Source of the DNA: a virus
DNA: 21,143 bases
Virus record (IMG/VR): IMGVR_UViG_3300020172_002281
Span: 1 to 21,143 of that record
Reading direction: 5' to 3' (one strand)
The notes beneath the pieces are model-generated. The model worked only from the letters and a program-made list of their open reading frames with translations. It made no database searches and was not told where the DNA came from. Position 1 is the stretch's first letter, and every line of letters starts with the position of its first letter. Of this stretch, positions 7,972 through 15,423 are shown in pieces. The translations under genes were made by a program, and so were the position numbers.

Positions 7972-8658
7972 TCATTTTGGTGTTATACCTTTGGCCTCTT
8001 GTTCGGAATTTTTAAGTTCTTGATCCAGTTTTTTTTTATTTTTGTTGAACTTGGTCTCTGCATCAGTTATCTTTCTGGAGAGATCTGCTATTTTTGCGAC
8101 GGTTCCGGATAAATCGTTTTTAACTTCTCCTTCAATCTTCTTTATGTCTTCCGGTGGTTTTCCGACAGCTTCTATTTCTCCTATTTCTCTGGCTTTCAGA
8201 GTGTCAATCCTTTTTCCGACAGCTTCTTTCTTTAACTTTTGTTTTTTCAGTTCTCTTTCTAAAGAGAGTGAGGTTATAAGGTCTTTCAGAATATCGTTAC
8301 CTGGGTTTTTCTTTAATATCTCGTCTAAGTTTTTTTTGACATCTTCGTCATTTTGAGCTAAATTTCCTTCGGCATCGGTGGACGTAAATATTCTTTCCAA
8401 GTCACCCTTAAGTTTAGTTGCTGCCGATATTTTGTCCTTTATTGACTTTGATCCATCTACCGCAATCTTTTTAATGGTATCTTTTAGTATTCCATTTGGA
8501 TCGTTTGGATTTGTGACCTTTGTTTTATCAACTGCGTTAGTTAATTTATCTTTGGCGACATCTTTGATAGCATCTTTTGCATTTGGTGCTATTACTTTCG
8601 CAGCATTCGCTAATAAACTTAGGTTTTCGAGAAATTTCTCGTAGCTTTTGATTATCAT
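7972..8658 (-). CDS. Coiled-coil hypothetical protein, likely virion-associated
   Basis: I do not recognise this 228-aa, Lys/Asp/Glu-rich, almost entirely helical protein. Residues about 135-225 (LERELKKQKLKKEA, then KIADLSRKITDAETKFNKN) predict a long coiled coil. There is no signal peptide or membrane segment. It begins MIIKSYEKFLENL, which resembles the short 'MK-x-Y-x-x-F' leader of the 952-aa neighbour and of the gene at 20701. Its ATG overlaps the neighbour's stop by 4 nt (ATGA), so the two are translationally coupled. The sheath gene lies 57 nt downstream with its own promoter-like box. A structural or assembly role is inferred from that company. Confidence 0.75.
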   Translation of the reverse strand: MIIKSYEKFLENLSLLANAAKVIAPNAKDAIKDVAKDKLTNAVDKTKVTNPNDPNGILKDTIKKIAVDGSKSIKDKISAATKLKGDLERIFTSTDAEGNLAQNDEDVKKNLDEILKKNPGNDILKDLITSLSLERELKKQKLKKEAVGKRIDTLKAREIGEIEAVGKPPEDIKKIEGEVKNDLSGTVAKIADLSRKITDAETKFNKNKKKLDQELKNSEQEAKGITPK

Positions 8659-11513
8659 CTCGTTACATCTATTTTGAGTCTATTGTTCGATGTTAGTGTC
8701 GCAGCTACATTCTCTGCTGCCACTAAAGGAGATCCAGATCCGTATTGTGTGCGTATCTTTTTATAAGATTCTGGTTTTATATTGAGTTCGAAAGGTTTAA
8801 ACTTTTTGTCTTCCCCTATTAATCCTAACCAAAATATTTCCTTTATTTTGAATGATTTGGTGTTGTCTACATCTTTATTCGCGCCAGTGTTGTATGTTAT
8901 TGTGAGTTTGTTATCCTTTTTGAAAATCTGATCTAGTGCTTTTTTATCTTTTGTGTATCTCATCTCAAATTTGTCGGTTCCCTGTGCTCTTTCTTCCATT
9001 TTTGCGATGTCTCCTTTTTCGACTTTCCATTTTCTACCATCCATTGCATCTGCGTTTTCGGATTTGGTTATTAGTTTGTCAAAGAAGAACATAGTTTTGC
9101 TAAATGATACTGAATTAGGTCCCTCAATCATGAAGTATCTTGTTGCATCGACTGCCTTTCCATCCTTATCAGTCTCTGTTGTTAATGCTGCAAAAATCAT
9201 TCCCTTCTTCCAAGGTGCATTTACTATCTGGTTCCTTGTAAATTTGGCGATTTGTGTTGATGCTGTAACCGCAGTTGATGTTCCTGCATTTATAACTGCA
9301 TCATTAGATCCAGGTATTGTTGGATCTTTGACATCGCCGTCCTTAAGTTCACCAAAATACTTTTCTATAAATCTCTTCTGTGCACCTTGTGTAGTTCCAT
9401 CTTTGTAAAGTTCGTCACCATCCAACATATCGTTCATAAAGGTTCTTAGTCTTGCACCGGCACCTTCTCTGAATTCGTAGTCTTCTTGTTTAACCGGATT
9501 GGGTACTTTTGGAATTCTTAGTTTAGTTTTTGGAGTAAATATAAACTCAAATTTTCTGTTACCCATTATAGAGAGAACTGCATTTTCCCATAAGTTGAAT
9601 ATCTTATTATTTCTGAATGGTCCAGCCCATCCGTTTAGACTATCACCTCCTGAACTTCTACCACCAAAAGATGTGTAATCCTTATACACACTCGGAGATA
9701 CCTTTCCACCAGTTCTTTTTGATATGGTTGGTACGGTGTGTAATTTATAAGCTCTATTGAATAGTCGAACTATTTGTATAATAGGATCCATTCCTGGTAT
9801 TATAAATGTGTCTTTTTTCTGTTCGGTTATTTTATCGAAGTTCTCACATATTTTTATTATTTCGGCTTTATCCATAATATATGTCCTTACAGTTTTACAG
9901 TTTTTATCAAAGAATTCTTTTATTCTTTCTGATACGGTTCCTGTTGCCACTGCATTTGTTTCGGTCTGTGTCGTCTGACTTTGTGCCTGACCTGATGCAG
10001 TTGCACCTGTTTGTGCACCTGTAGTAGTATCATCACCATCAGCTTCACGTATCAACTTGAAACCAATATAGTCTAATAATCTACTTTCCTTTTTAGGTTC
10101 TATTATTTTGTTGTTTAGTTGCTTGAGTGTATTTACAAAGAGCCGGGTTGGTTCAGATACTGCACTCAATACATCATAAAGTTCTGCGTCATTTACTTGG
10201 TATGCTCTGAGTGCAAATTTGGATATTTTCCATGCCATATCAGAAACATAATATTTCTTACCATCCACCTCTATAATTTCTGACGATCCAGCACCGAGTG
10301 TATCACCTACCTGTTTTTTGGTTAGGTCCTCTGCCTCCATAAGTTTGTCTGGTGTATAGTTTAGTGTTGCCTTCTTTTTACCGACCATATACTCTCTTAC
10401 TTCCCTGTATAAAACGGATATGTTCTTTGTATATTTCTCTTTATCATTGAGCATATCCTTTATTAAATCAATCGTTACTGGCATTTTGTTGTTATCACTA
10501 AGAGCTTTTATACTATCTCTATATTTTGAGAGTGCATTTAGTGTGTTTTTCTTGGTTGTACTTTCATCACTACCCTTACCAACCATTCTGAGTATTCTCT
10601 CTTTTAGTTTCTTAATGAAGTCTTCGAATCCCTTTGTTGGATCAGTTGGTAACATATTGGTCTCTACCTCCTCTGTTAGTAGAGTTATTTGTTTACCTTC
10701 TTTATCTTTTGTTGGAAGTGCGTCGTTTGGTTTATAATTTGTCATCCAAGTGTTTTTAGACTTTAGTGTTTCTATGTCTATTCCTGTTTCTTGACTAATT
10801 TTTTGAATAGTATCTCCCTGATTGATGGTTCTCTTTACATCTTTGGTAGTTTCACTTTTACCTGCGGCAATTGCGAGTTCGAAACTCGTCATACCTTCTA
10901 ATATACCTTTTAGTGCCATCAGGTTACTTATTTCGAGTCCGTCTGCTTCCTCTTCTTCTTCTTCTTCTTCCTCTTCTGACTCTTTTCCACCTTCATCATC
11001 TTTAAATTGTTCGAGAAATTTTTTGAAATCTTCTAATTCCTTTTTTGGAACTTCAAGTTTCATCTCTTTACCTACTGGTTTTTCTAACAATTCATTGGTT
11101 AGACTTAGTGCGGAGTCAGTTGCAAACTTAATTTCACCAACGTTACCTTCGTTATCTACGAGTATAACGAGTGCTTGGTATAGTGCACTTATTTGTACTC
11201 TATAAATATCAATTCTTTCTTCGTCGGTCTCTAAGTTTTCTACGATTCCCTCTATTGCTAGTCTGTTGAACTCGTGTTCTAATCTTCTTATTACTGGTCT
11301 TATACTTACGAGGTTGGCCATTATTCCGATTTTTCGTATCACGTGTGAGAAAATTCTTCCGAGTGCGGTGTCGTAGAACGCATCTTCGTTATAAAAAGGT
11401 CCACCGGTTCCTGTGCCTTCGTTTAGTGGATAGACTTCTTTTAGTATATCGGTCTTTGACTCTATGAGTTTCGTGCTTCTTAGGAAGTCTTCTCTTCTGG
11501 TAAGGTACTTCAT
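8655..11513 (-). CDS. Large LysM-containing putative virion protein
   Basis: The protein is 952 aa, of unknown overall family. Visible parts are a helical N-terminal region (1-145); an acidic hinge with ten consecutive Glu (180-189); a LysM-like domain at about 227-280 (INQGDTIQKISQETGIDIETLKSKN), a fold that usually binds peptidoglycan or chitin; a Thr/Gln/Ala-rich linker at about 491-525; and a C-terminal region with an aromatic, glycine-rich patch (GGRSSGGDSLNGWAGPF). Candidate prohead-protease-type sites (L/I-x-E before a small residue) occur at LIE-S (16-18) and IRE-A (488-490), the latter at the linker edge. The gene is coupled by ATGA to the 228-aa gene and diverges from 11610. A tail, neck or injected protein that contacts the cell wall is plausible but unproven. 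Confidence 0.75.
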   Translation of the reverse strand: MKYLTRREDFLRSTKLIESKTDILKEVYPLNEGTGTGGPFYNEDAFYDTALGRIFSHVIRKIGIMANLVSIRPVIRRLEHEFNRLAIEGIVENLETDEERIDIYRVQISALYQALVILVDNEGNVGEIKFATDSALSLTNELLEKPVGKEMKLEVPKKELEDFKKFLEQFKDDEGGKESEEEEEEEEEEADGLEISNLMALKGILEGMTSFELAIAAGKSETTKDVKRTINQGDTIQKISQETGIDIETLKSKNTWMTNYKPNDALPTKDKEGKQITLLTEEVETNMLPTDPTKGFEDFIKKLKERILRMVGKGSDESTTKKNTLNALSKYRDSIKALSDNNKMPVTIDLIKDMLNDKEKYTKNISVLYREVREYMVGKKKATLNYTPDKLMEAEDLTKKQVGDTLGAGSSEIIEVDGKKYYVSDMAWKISKFALRAYQVNDAELYDVLSAVSEPTRLFVNTLKQLNNKIIEPKKESRLLDYIGFKLIREADGDDTTTGAQTGATASGQAQSQTTQTETNAVATGTVSERIKEFFDKNCKTVRTYIMDKAEIIKICENFDKITEQKKDTFIIPGMDPIIQIVRLFNRAYKLHTVPTISKRTGGKVSPSVYKDYTSFGGRSSGGDSLNGWAGPFRNNKIFNLWENAVLSIMGNRKFEFIFTPKTKLRIPKVPNPVKQEDYEFREGAGARLRTFMNDMLDGDELYKDGTTQGAQKRFIEKYFGELKDGDVKDPTIPGSNDAVINAGTSTAVTASTQIAKFTRNQIVNAPWKKGMIFAALTTETDKDGKAVDATRYFMIEGPNSVSFSKTMFFFDKLITKSENADAMDGRKWKVEKGDIAKMEERAQGTDKFEMRYTKDKKALDQIFKKDNKLTITYNTGANKDVDNTKSFKIKEIFWLGLIGEDKKFKPFELNIKPESYKKIRTQYGSGSPLVAAENVAATLTSNNRLKIDVTR
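10951..10980 (-). repeat. GAA/GAG trinucleotide run encoding poly-Glu
   Basis: Ten consecutive Glu codons (mostly GAA) make up the acidic hinge of the 952-aa protein. The run is a microsatellite prone to slippage. Confidence 0.8.
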
Positions 11514-11536
11514 TGTGGTATTATTAAAGTTTTGTG

Positions 11537-11547
11537 TATATATAATA
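11537..11547 (-). promoter_or_regulatory. TATTATATATA late-promoter-like box for LysM gene
   Basis: On the minus strand this box is 23 nt before the ATG at 11513. The same intergenic region carries, on the plus strand, TATATTTG (11587-11594) with TTG 19 nt upstream (11565-11567). That pair fits the Bacteroidetes housekeeping promoter pattern and could serve the gene at 11610. Confidence 0.45.
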
Positions 11548-11609
11548 TTTCAGTCCTTTAAAAATTGTGTATTTGGATATTTTCTGTATATTTGTTGAAA
11601 GTAAAAGAT

Positions 11610-12188
11610 ATGACGCCATTTGACATCGACCGTATTATATGTTTGAACGTTAGGCAACACAGCCTTACACAACTTTTTACCATAAGTAGAAAGTATGATA
11701 TCGATTTCCCTACACTCGTTCAATTGAAAAATGAGTCAGGTGATGGTCCTTGTTCAAAAACTGGTAAGGTTTGGGTTGATTTGAATCTTCTTGAGGTGAT
11801 TGCGTATGAATCTTTGGGAATGTTCTATGAATATGAGAATAAAGGTGCTTCACAAAAAAAATATTATCCTAAAAAATTCACGTTGTTGGTTGAGGATTAT
11901 GATGCGTTGGGTTATTATGATGAGATAAAGTCATTGAAACCAATTTCTACACCTAAACTTGGGAAATCTGATGAGAACCTCATATATTATACTTATTATA
12001 AAGGTAAGGGTTATGACCTTGTTGTTGAATCTTTTGATAGAGTGGTGAGTGGTGAGCAAAAACCTAAAAAAGAAAGACACACCGTAGAATCATTGACTAT
12101 TGAGATGTTAGAGGCGGTTGATCGAGAGGATTATGAACATGCTGCAAAATTGAGAGACAAAATTCGCTCGATGAATACAGGAAAGTAG
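11610..12188 (+). CDS. UVR-motif protein of unknown function
   Basis: The 192-aa product starts at ATG 11610. An upstream in-frame ATG at 11565 would run through the promoter region and give a hydrophobic leader unlike the rest, so it was rejected. Residues about 1-140 are not recognised and contain several Tyr-rich stretches (YYPKKF, NLIYYTYYKGKGY). The C-terminal 30 residues (LTIEMLEAVDREDYEHAAKLRDKI) match the UvrB/UvrC (UVR) motif, a helical hairpin used for protein-protein contact in nucleotide excision repair and also found in bacterial ClpC-related and kinase-regulator proteins. It could dock onto host UvrB/C- or Clp-type partners. It opens a rightward run of small genes, with a terminator behind it. 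Confidence 0.75.
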   Translation: MTPFDIDRIICLNVRQHSLTQLFTISRKYDIDFPTLVQLKNESGDGPCSKTGKVWVDLNLLEVIAYESLGMFYEYENKGASQKKYYPKKFTLLVEDYDALGYYDEIKSLKPISTPKLGKSDENLIYYTYYKGKGYDLVVESFDRVVSGEQKPKKERHTVESLTIEMLEAVDREDYEHAAKLRDKIRSMNTGK

Positions 12189-12197
12189 AAAATAAAA

Positions 12198-12234
12198 AAT
12201 CTGGTCGGGTAAAAAACCGGCCAGATTTGTTTTT
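12198..12234 (+). terminator. Terminator after UVR-motif gene
   Basis: A 12-bp stem AAATCTGGTCGG/CCGGCCAGATTT (one G-U pair) with an A-rich loop is followed by TTTGTTTTT. It starts about 10 nt past the stop. Confidence 0.85.
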
Positions 12235-12258
12235 GGTTAAATAGTCGCTGTTGATCCA

Positions 12259-12268
12259 TAATATATAT
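12259..12268 (+). promoter_or_regulatory. TAATATATAT late-promoter-like box
   Basis: This box is 21 nt before ATG 12290. It would restart transcription after the terminator at 12198-12234. Confidence 0.45.
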
Positions 12269-12289
12269 GTCAAATATATTTCACACGTG

Positions 12290-12568
12290 ATGGGGAATAG
12301 TAGATACTTAGAACTTCGTGTTGGTAAAAAAACCTACACAAACCAAAGGGAGATATCCAATCTCCTTATATCCAAAGGATTTTCGTGGATTGTAAACTCT
12401 ACAATTGAGGATGCAGTCTTAGAAATAAGAAGGGAAACACTTATATGGCATTCAGGCTTATTCCTTGAGGGGGATTGGCACTATGGTATATTCAAAGATG
12501 GTAGATTCTGTGGAAACTGGATTGCCGGTGTTTTCGAAGCAGGTGTGTTTGATGTGACACAAACCTGA
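12290..12568 (+). CDS. Small protein with G-x-F/W tandem repeats
   Basis: The protein is 92 aa from ATG 12290. A TTG start at 12251 would place the promoter box inside the gene and is not favoured. The C-terminal half, residues about 57-88, repeats a short aromatic-glycine unit: SGLFLEGDW, YGIFKDGRF, GNWIAGVF, EAGVF. That is a MORN-like or beta-solenoid type repeat with an aromatic residue at every second or third position next to Gly. Similar short repeat proteins occur in T4-like marine phages with no assigned role. It precedes the 151-aa gene by 23 nt and is probably co-transcribed with it. Confidence 0.7.
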   Translation: MGNSRYLELRVGKKTYTNQREISNLLISKGFSWIVNSTIEDAVLEIRRETLIWHSGLFLEGDWHYGIFKDGRFCGNWIAGVFEAGVFDVTQT

Positions 12569-12591
12569 TTCCAAAAAATAATCATAAGTGT

Positions 12592-13047
12592 ATGAGAAGG
12601 AGAAAAGTCGACCTTCAGGTTCGTGGCAACTGTTCGGTTTTCGATGATGGTATTTTGAAGATTAGTAAAGAGGTAAGTAATTATTATTTTGAGATTGGTG
12701 GTGAGGTAACGTTTGACGTTGCAGAAGCAGTGGCCATAATGATGAGGGTTATTGATTGGTCGTCACCTGTTTGGACAATAGGTATTTCCGATATAGACAC
12801 ATCTAAGATGTCACCTGAAAGGGCACTTTATTGGCTTAGTGGTGGTAACACTGAATGGAAAAGTCTTGATAATTATGACAGACCATGGTGTGAGTGTTAT
12901 CTCGATTTCCAAGAGGAGTTTGGTGGTTTGGTTTATAATATAATTACGAATTCTTCAAATATGATGGATATTCGAAACGCATATGTTGATAAACTTGGAC
13001 TTACTACACTTTATGAGTTTGCGTTGAGTAAGAATTTTGTTAAATGA
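12592..13047 (+). CDS. Hypothetical protein
   Basis: A 151-aa protein I do not recognise. It begins with a basic MRRRKVDLQVRG strand and has a mixed alpha/beta composition with many Trp residues (DWSSPVWTIG, YWLSGG, EWKS, RPWCECYLDFQEEF). There is no signal peptide or transmembrane helix, so it is probably cytoplasmic. It lies 23 nt after the G-x-F/W repeat gene and is closed by a hairpin terminator, so these two form a small unit. Confidence 0.72.
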   Translation: MRRRKVDLQVRGNCSVFDDGILKISKEVSNYYFEIGGEVTFDVAEAVAIMMRVIDWSSPVWTIGISDIDTSKMSPERALYWLSGGNTEWKSLDNYDRPWCECYLDFQEEFGGLVYNIITNSSNMMDIRNAYVDKLGLTTLYEFALSKNFVK

Positions 13048-13064
13048 TTTTACATAAATTATAT

Positions 13065-13096
13065 AAAACCCGTTGAAAGACGGGTTTTTTGTTTTT
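13065..13096 (+). terminator. Terminator after 151-aa gene
   Basis: The stem AAACCCGT/ACGGGTTT with loop TGAAAG is followed by TTTTGTTTTT. Confidence 0.85.
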
Positions 13097-13105
13097 AATA
13101 TATAA
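13096..13105 (+). promoter_or_regulatory. TAATATATAA box just before ATG
   Basis: This box ends 3 nt before ATG 13109 and overlaps the end of the terminator T-tract. If it is a -10 element, transcription would start at about the start codon and give a leaderless mRNA. Confidence 0.35.
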
Positions 13106-13108
13106 GTA

Positions 13109-13321
13109 ATGGAAAAGGTTATTAGAGTTTGTAGAAAGCCATTTTGTAAAGCACATTTCGAAGTTGATAAGATTGATTCAGAAGAAATTTCCTATCCTGA
13201 ATTTTGTCCAAAGTGTGTAGGTAATGAGAGAAACGTTTCCTGGGAAGATAAAAAATATGAAGGGGAAAGGTGGGATGGAACTCCACATGAATTTTCCTAT
13301 AAAATAAAGAAGTATTACTGA
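13109..13321 (+). CDS. Small zinc-ribbon-like protein
   Basis: The 70-aa product carries C-x4-C-x2-H near the N-terminus (VCRKPFCKAHF) and a C-x2-C knuckle (FCPKCVG), enough ligands for one zinc ion. The remainder is charged and aromatic (WEDKKYEGERWDG). The function is unknown; small zinc proteins of this kind in phages often contact RNA polymerase or nucleic acids, but nothing here proves that. Its TGA shares one base with the ATG of the HAD-like gene, so the two are translationally coupled. Confidence 0.72.
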   Translation: MEKVIRVCRKPFCKAHFEVDKIDSEEISYPEFCPKCVGNERNVSWEDKKYEGERWDGTPHEFSYKIKKYY

Positions 13322-14166
13322 TGAATGCACATTTCTTCGATATTGATACAATTATAAAGGATGGTGCAATGATTTGGATCGTTTCTCGTTCAAAACCATC
13401 TGAGTGTATTCTTAAGGTTAGTCAATCTGATTACAACCTTATGAAGAAGGGTATTTTTAGATCACATGGAAATTTGATACGATTTGGTGGTGTTGATTAT
13501 TACCTACCTGATAATATAATGACTGATCTTGTAGTCCGTTGTAAAAAAGGTAATGTTGATACTTCTGATTTGGCATTTTCGATGCGAGAGTTTATGGATC
13601 CTGAGTTGGTTGATACCTCAGTTAAGTCAATAGATCTTGGTGTGATGAGACATCTTAATAACACCGAGGATGATGTATACATCATCTGTTCAAGGAAGAT
13701 AAAGAATTCATATGAGGTTCTTATACGTAAGTTAGAAGATAAATTAGAAGACTTTGGTATAAAACCAGACTATTATTATGTTGGTGAAACTCTTTATGAT
13801 CGTGATGAGGATGAGGTGTCTTTTGATAAAGTAAGACTGTTGGTACAACATTTAGTTGGTTTGAAGACAGAGGGTCGCAATTTTACAGATGATGTGGTTA
13901 AGAGATATGATAAGATATATTTTTATGATGAGGATGATAGTGCGACAAAACTCGCGTGTTCGATATCTTCTATACTTACATTACTTGTTCAGAATAGTGC
14001 GGCGAGTGCAAAGGATTCGATTAGGAGTGTGGTAAAGGATAATTCACCAGTTCTTGTTGTGAATTCGGTTACTCCGAATTTGGCAAATCGTTTTGTAACA
14101 AAGGAAATTAAACTTGAATATTCTTCTCTTATAAAGTCTTTTGAGTCATATAGGTATTTAGGTTAG
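13321..14166 (+). CDS. HAD-like protein (probable degenerate phosphatase fold)
   Basis: The protein is 281 aa. The order of motifs suggests a haloacid dehalogenase-type fold. FFDIDT at 5-10 gives the D-x-D nucleophile pair (D7, D9). YIICSRK at about 120-126 gives the Ser/Thr of motif II. A Lys near 170 could serve as motif III. IYFYDEDDSA at about 199-208 gives an acidic motif IV. The similarity is weaker than for the HAD gene at 19161, and I cannot tell whether it is active. The C-terminal about 70 residues are Ser/Val-rich and unrecognised. It is coupled to the zinc-ribbon gene (1-nt overlap) and converges on the small terminase gene with a 4-nt stop-codon overlap. Confidence 0.65.
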   Translation: MNAHFFDIDTIIKDGAMIWIVSRSKPSECILKVSQSDYNLMKKGIFRSHGNLIRFGGVDYYLPDNIMTDLVVRCKKGNVDTSDLAFSMREFMDPELVDTSVKSIDLGVMRHLNNTEDDVYIICSRKIKNSYEVLIRKLEDKLEDFGIKPDYYYVGETLYDRDEDEVSFDKVRLLVQHLVGLKTEGRNFTDDVVKRYDKIYFYDEDDSATKLACSISSILTLLVQNSAASAKDSIRSVVKDNSPVLVVNSVTPNLANRFVTKEIKLEYSSLIKSFESYRYLG

Positions 14167-14795
14167 TCTTTTTTACCTCTATCCTCTTCTCTTTTCATCA
14201 TTGCGGTTTTTATCAATTCATTCATATCGCGACTATTCATAATTTGTCCATCAGTTTTTTCCGGATTTTCATCCTCGAATTTATTTTGGTTTGCGTTCTC
14301 TATTTCACCACCACCCATATCTTTTCTTAGGTTCTTCCAGAATTCCTCTAATTTTGTTTTCTGACCTGATAGAAACTTTGCGTTCTCTCTTATTTGTCCA
14401 ACTGTTTGGTTTAAAACTTCATGCATTCTGGCCGAACCATCACCATTGTCAACTTGTCTCATCTGTGTTAGGAAGTTCTTTCTGGTCATTCTTGTTAAGA
14501 AGAGTGCCTCTGCATATACCATAGCATCTTCTTTCATTTTGTTCTTTATGTATGGGTGTTCCTTCAATCTAGGTACGTCACCTATGTACAAATCAACTAA
14601 TGATTCTAATACCTCCATTGCTTGTTGTGTAGAGACGGTTAAATCCGAGTCATAGTCATAAATTTCAATCTCTCCTAAATCCGGAAGGTCTTCTGGTCTT
14701 GCTAGGTGCGTTGAGAAGTCATATTCGGTTCCTTCTGATTGTATCTGTTCGAACTCATCGTGTATTCTATTTCTTTCGTTGTTCTGCTTCGACAT
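14163..14795 (-). CDS. Probable terminase small subunit (T4 gp16-like)
   Basis: The protein is 210 aa from the ATG at complement 14793-14795. The longer start at 14834 lies within the shared promoter region and was rejected. It has an acidic N-terminal region (DLPDLGEIEIYDYDSD, compare the DLPGIDGEEIKVYEP segment of T4 gp16 from memory), a central helical part (LESLVDLYIGDVPRLKEH; AMVYAEALFLTRMTRKNF), then SARMHEVLNQTVGQIRENAKF and a helix EEFWKNLRKDMGG, ending in a polar tail. That matches the gp16 plan of central coiled-coil helices with disordered ends. gp16 rings recognise replicated DNA and stimulate the gp17 packaging motor. Divergent placement 53 nt from the large subunit gene supports the call. 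Unusually, it is on the opposite strand rather than upstream in the same operon. Confidence 0.65.
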   Translation of the reverse strand: MSKQNNERNRIHDEFEQIQSEGTEYDFSTHLARPEDLPDLGEIEIYDYDSDLTVSTQQAMEVLESLVDLYIGDVPRLKEHPYIKNKMKEDAMVYAEALFLTRMTRKNFLTQMRQVDNGDGSARMHEVLNQTVGQIRENAKFLSGQKTKLEEFWKNLRKDMGGGEIENANQNKFEDENPEKTDGQIMNSRDMNELIKTAMMKREEDRGKKD

Positions 14796-14812
14796 CTGTA
14801 GGGATGTTTTTT

Positions 14813-14825
14813 CGATATATATAAA
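14813..14825. promoter_or_regulatory. Shared divergent TATA box between small and large terminase
   Basis: The self-complementary TATATATA core reads TATATATAAA rightward (23 nt before the TerL ATG) and TTTATATATATCGA leftward (18 nt before the small terminase ATG). One site could fire in both directions and match the dose of the two terminase subunits. Confidence 0.5.
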
Positions 14826-14848
14826 GCAAAACACGTTTCTCCTGTTAT

Positions 14849-15394
14849 ATGGCCGAAAAAAAGAAAGAAGAAGTTCGTCAGATGGTATTCACCACAAAAA
14901 TCGTGGATGAATCAACTGAGAAAATAAATGATGGTATACAACTAAAAAAGTTTCAGAATCCTTGGTTAAAGAGTGAGGTTGGCTTGAAGAGGTCTGGTGT
15001 AGTTTTCCGACTTTCTGCGGAAGAACAACAGGAATACATACGTTGTGCGGTTGATATACATTATTTCACTGAAAAGTATTGTAAGACTAAAAGAGAGGAT
15101 GGATCCGTAGGTTCTATACTTCTTAGGGACTACCAGAGTGAGATTCTCGATAACTTTATGAACAACAGATTCAACATACTAATGGCTAGTAGGCAGGTGG
15201 GTAAGTGCTTTTATTTCAACACTTTATGTAGTATTGAGATTGATGGTATTGAAATTGAGATGAGAGTTGGAAGTCTTTATTATTATATGCTTTCTAAGAT
15301 TAGGAAGTTGACTTTGTTGGAGAAGATAAAGATAAAATTGTACGATATTTTATTCCATTTTGAAACCGTTTCCCGAGTTGAGGGGAAGCCATAA
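14849..15394 (+). CDS. Terminase large subunit, N-terminal fragment fused to split-intein N-fragment
   Basis: The protein is 181 aa. Residues 1-119 are the start of a T4 gp17-type packaging ATPase: LLRDYQSEILDNFMNNRFN leads into the P-loop ASRQVGK, ending on the Walker A lysine K119. The next residue, C120, starts an intein. CFYFNTLCSIEIDGIEIEM is intein block A, with Cys1 as the splicing nucleophile. About 40 further helical residues (KLTLLEKIKIKLYDIL) follow before a stop at 15394. Alone this piece cannot bind ATP. It must be joined in trans to the C-terminal piece encoded from 16392, whose intein half ends HN before the Walker A Thr. The product would be about 714 aa, against 610 for T4 gp17. 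It has its own TATA box and no Shine-Dalgarno sequence. Confidence 0.9.
   Translation: MAEKKKEEVRQMVFTTKIVDESTEKINDGIQLKKFQNPWLKSEVGLKRSGVVFRLSAEEQQEYIRCAVDIHYFTEKYCKTKREDGSVGSILLRDYQSEILDNFMNNRFNILMASRQVGKCFYFNTLCSIEIDGIEIEMRVGSLYYYMLSKIRKLTLLEKIKIKLYDILFHFETVSRVEGKP
15206..15391 (+). other. Intein N-fragment (IntN, 62 aa)
   Basis: It begins at TGC (Cys1) directly after the AAG of the P-loop lysine and ends at the TAA at 15392. It contains block A only. Block B lies on the other fragment, so the split is earlier than the common split position between the endonuclease-flanking blocks. Confidence 0.88.
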
Positions 15395-15397
15395 AAA

Positions 15398-15410
15398 TTA
15401 TATATATTAA
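15398..15410 (+). promoter_or_regulatory. TTATATATATTAA box before endonuclease gene
   Basis: This box lies in the 29-nt gap between the IntN stop and the endonuclease ATG, about 13 nt before it. It could give the endonuclease its own transcript. Confidence 0.4.
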
Positions 15411-15423
15411 AAAAATAAATTTT

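Noticed and set aside
8042-11205. Hydrophobic Ser/Leu/Phe-rich frames opposite the 228-aa and 952-aa genes
   Set aside because: Their composition is the complement of Lys/Glu/Asp-rich coding sequence, and membrane-like residues arise as an artefact.
11565-11609. Earlier start for the UVR-motif gene
   Set aside because: It would translate the divergent promoter region into a hydrophobic Cys-containing leader. ATG 11610 fits better.
12251-12289. TTG start for the G-x-F/W repeat protein
   Set aside because: The extension encodes the promoter box. ATG 12290 is 21 nt from the box as in other genes.
14796-14834. Earlier start for the small terminase gene
   Set aside because: It would run through the shared TATA box and almost reach the terL ATG.
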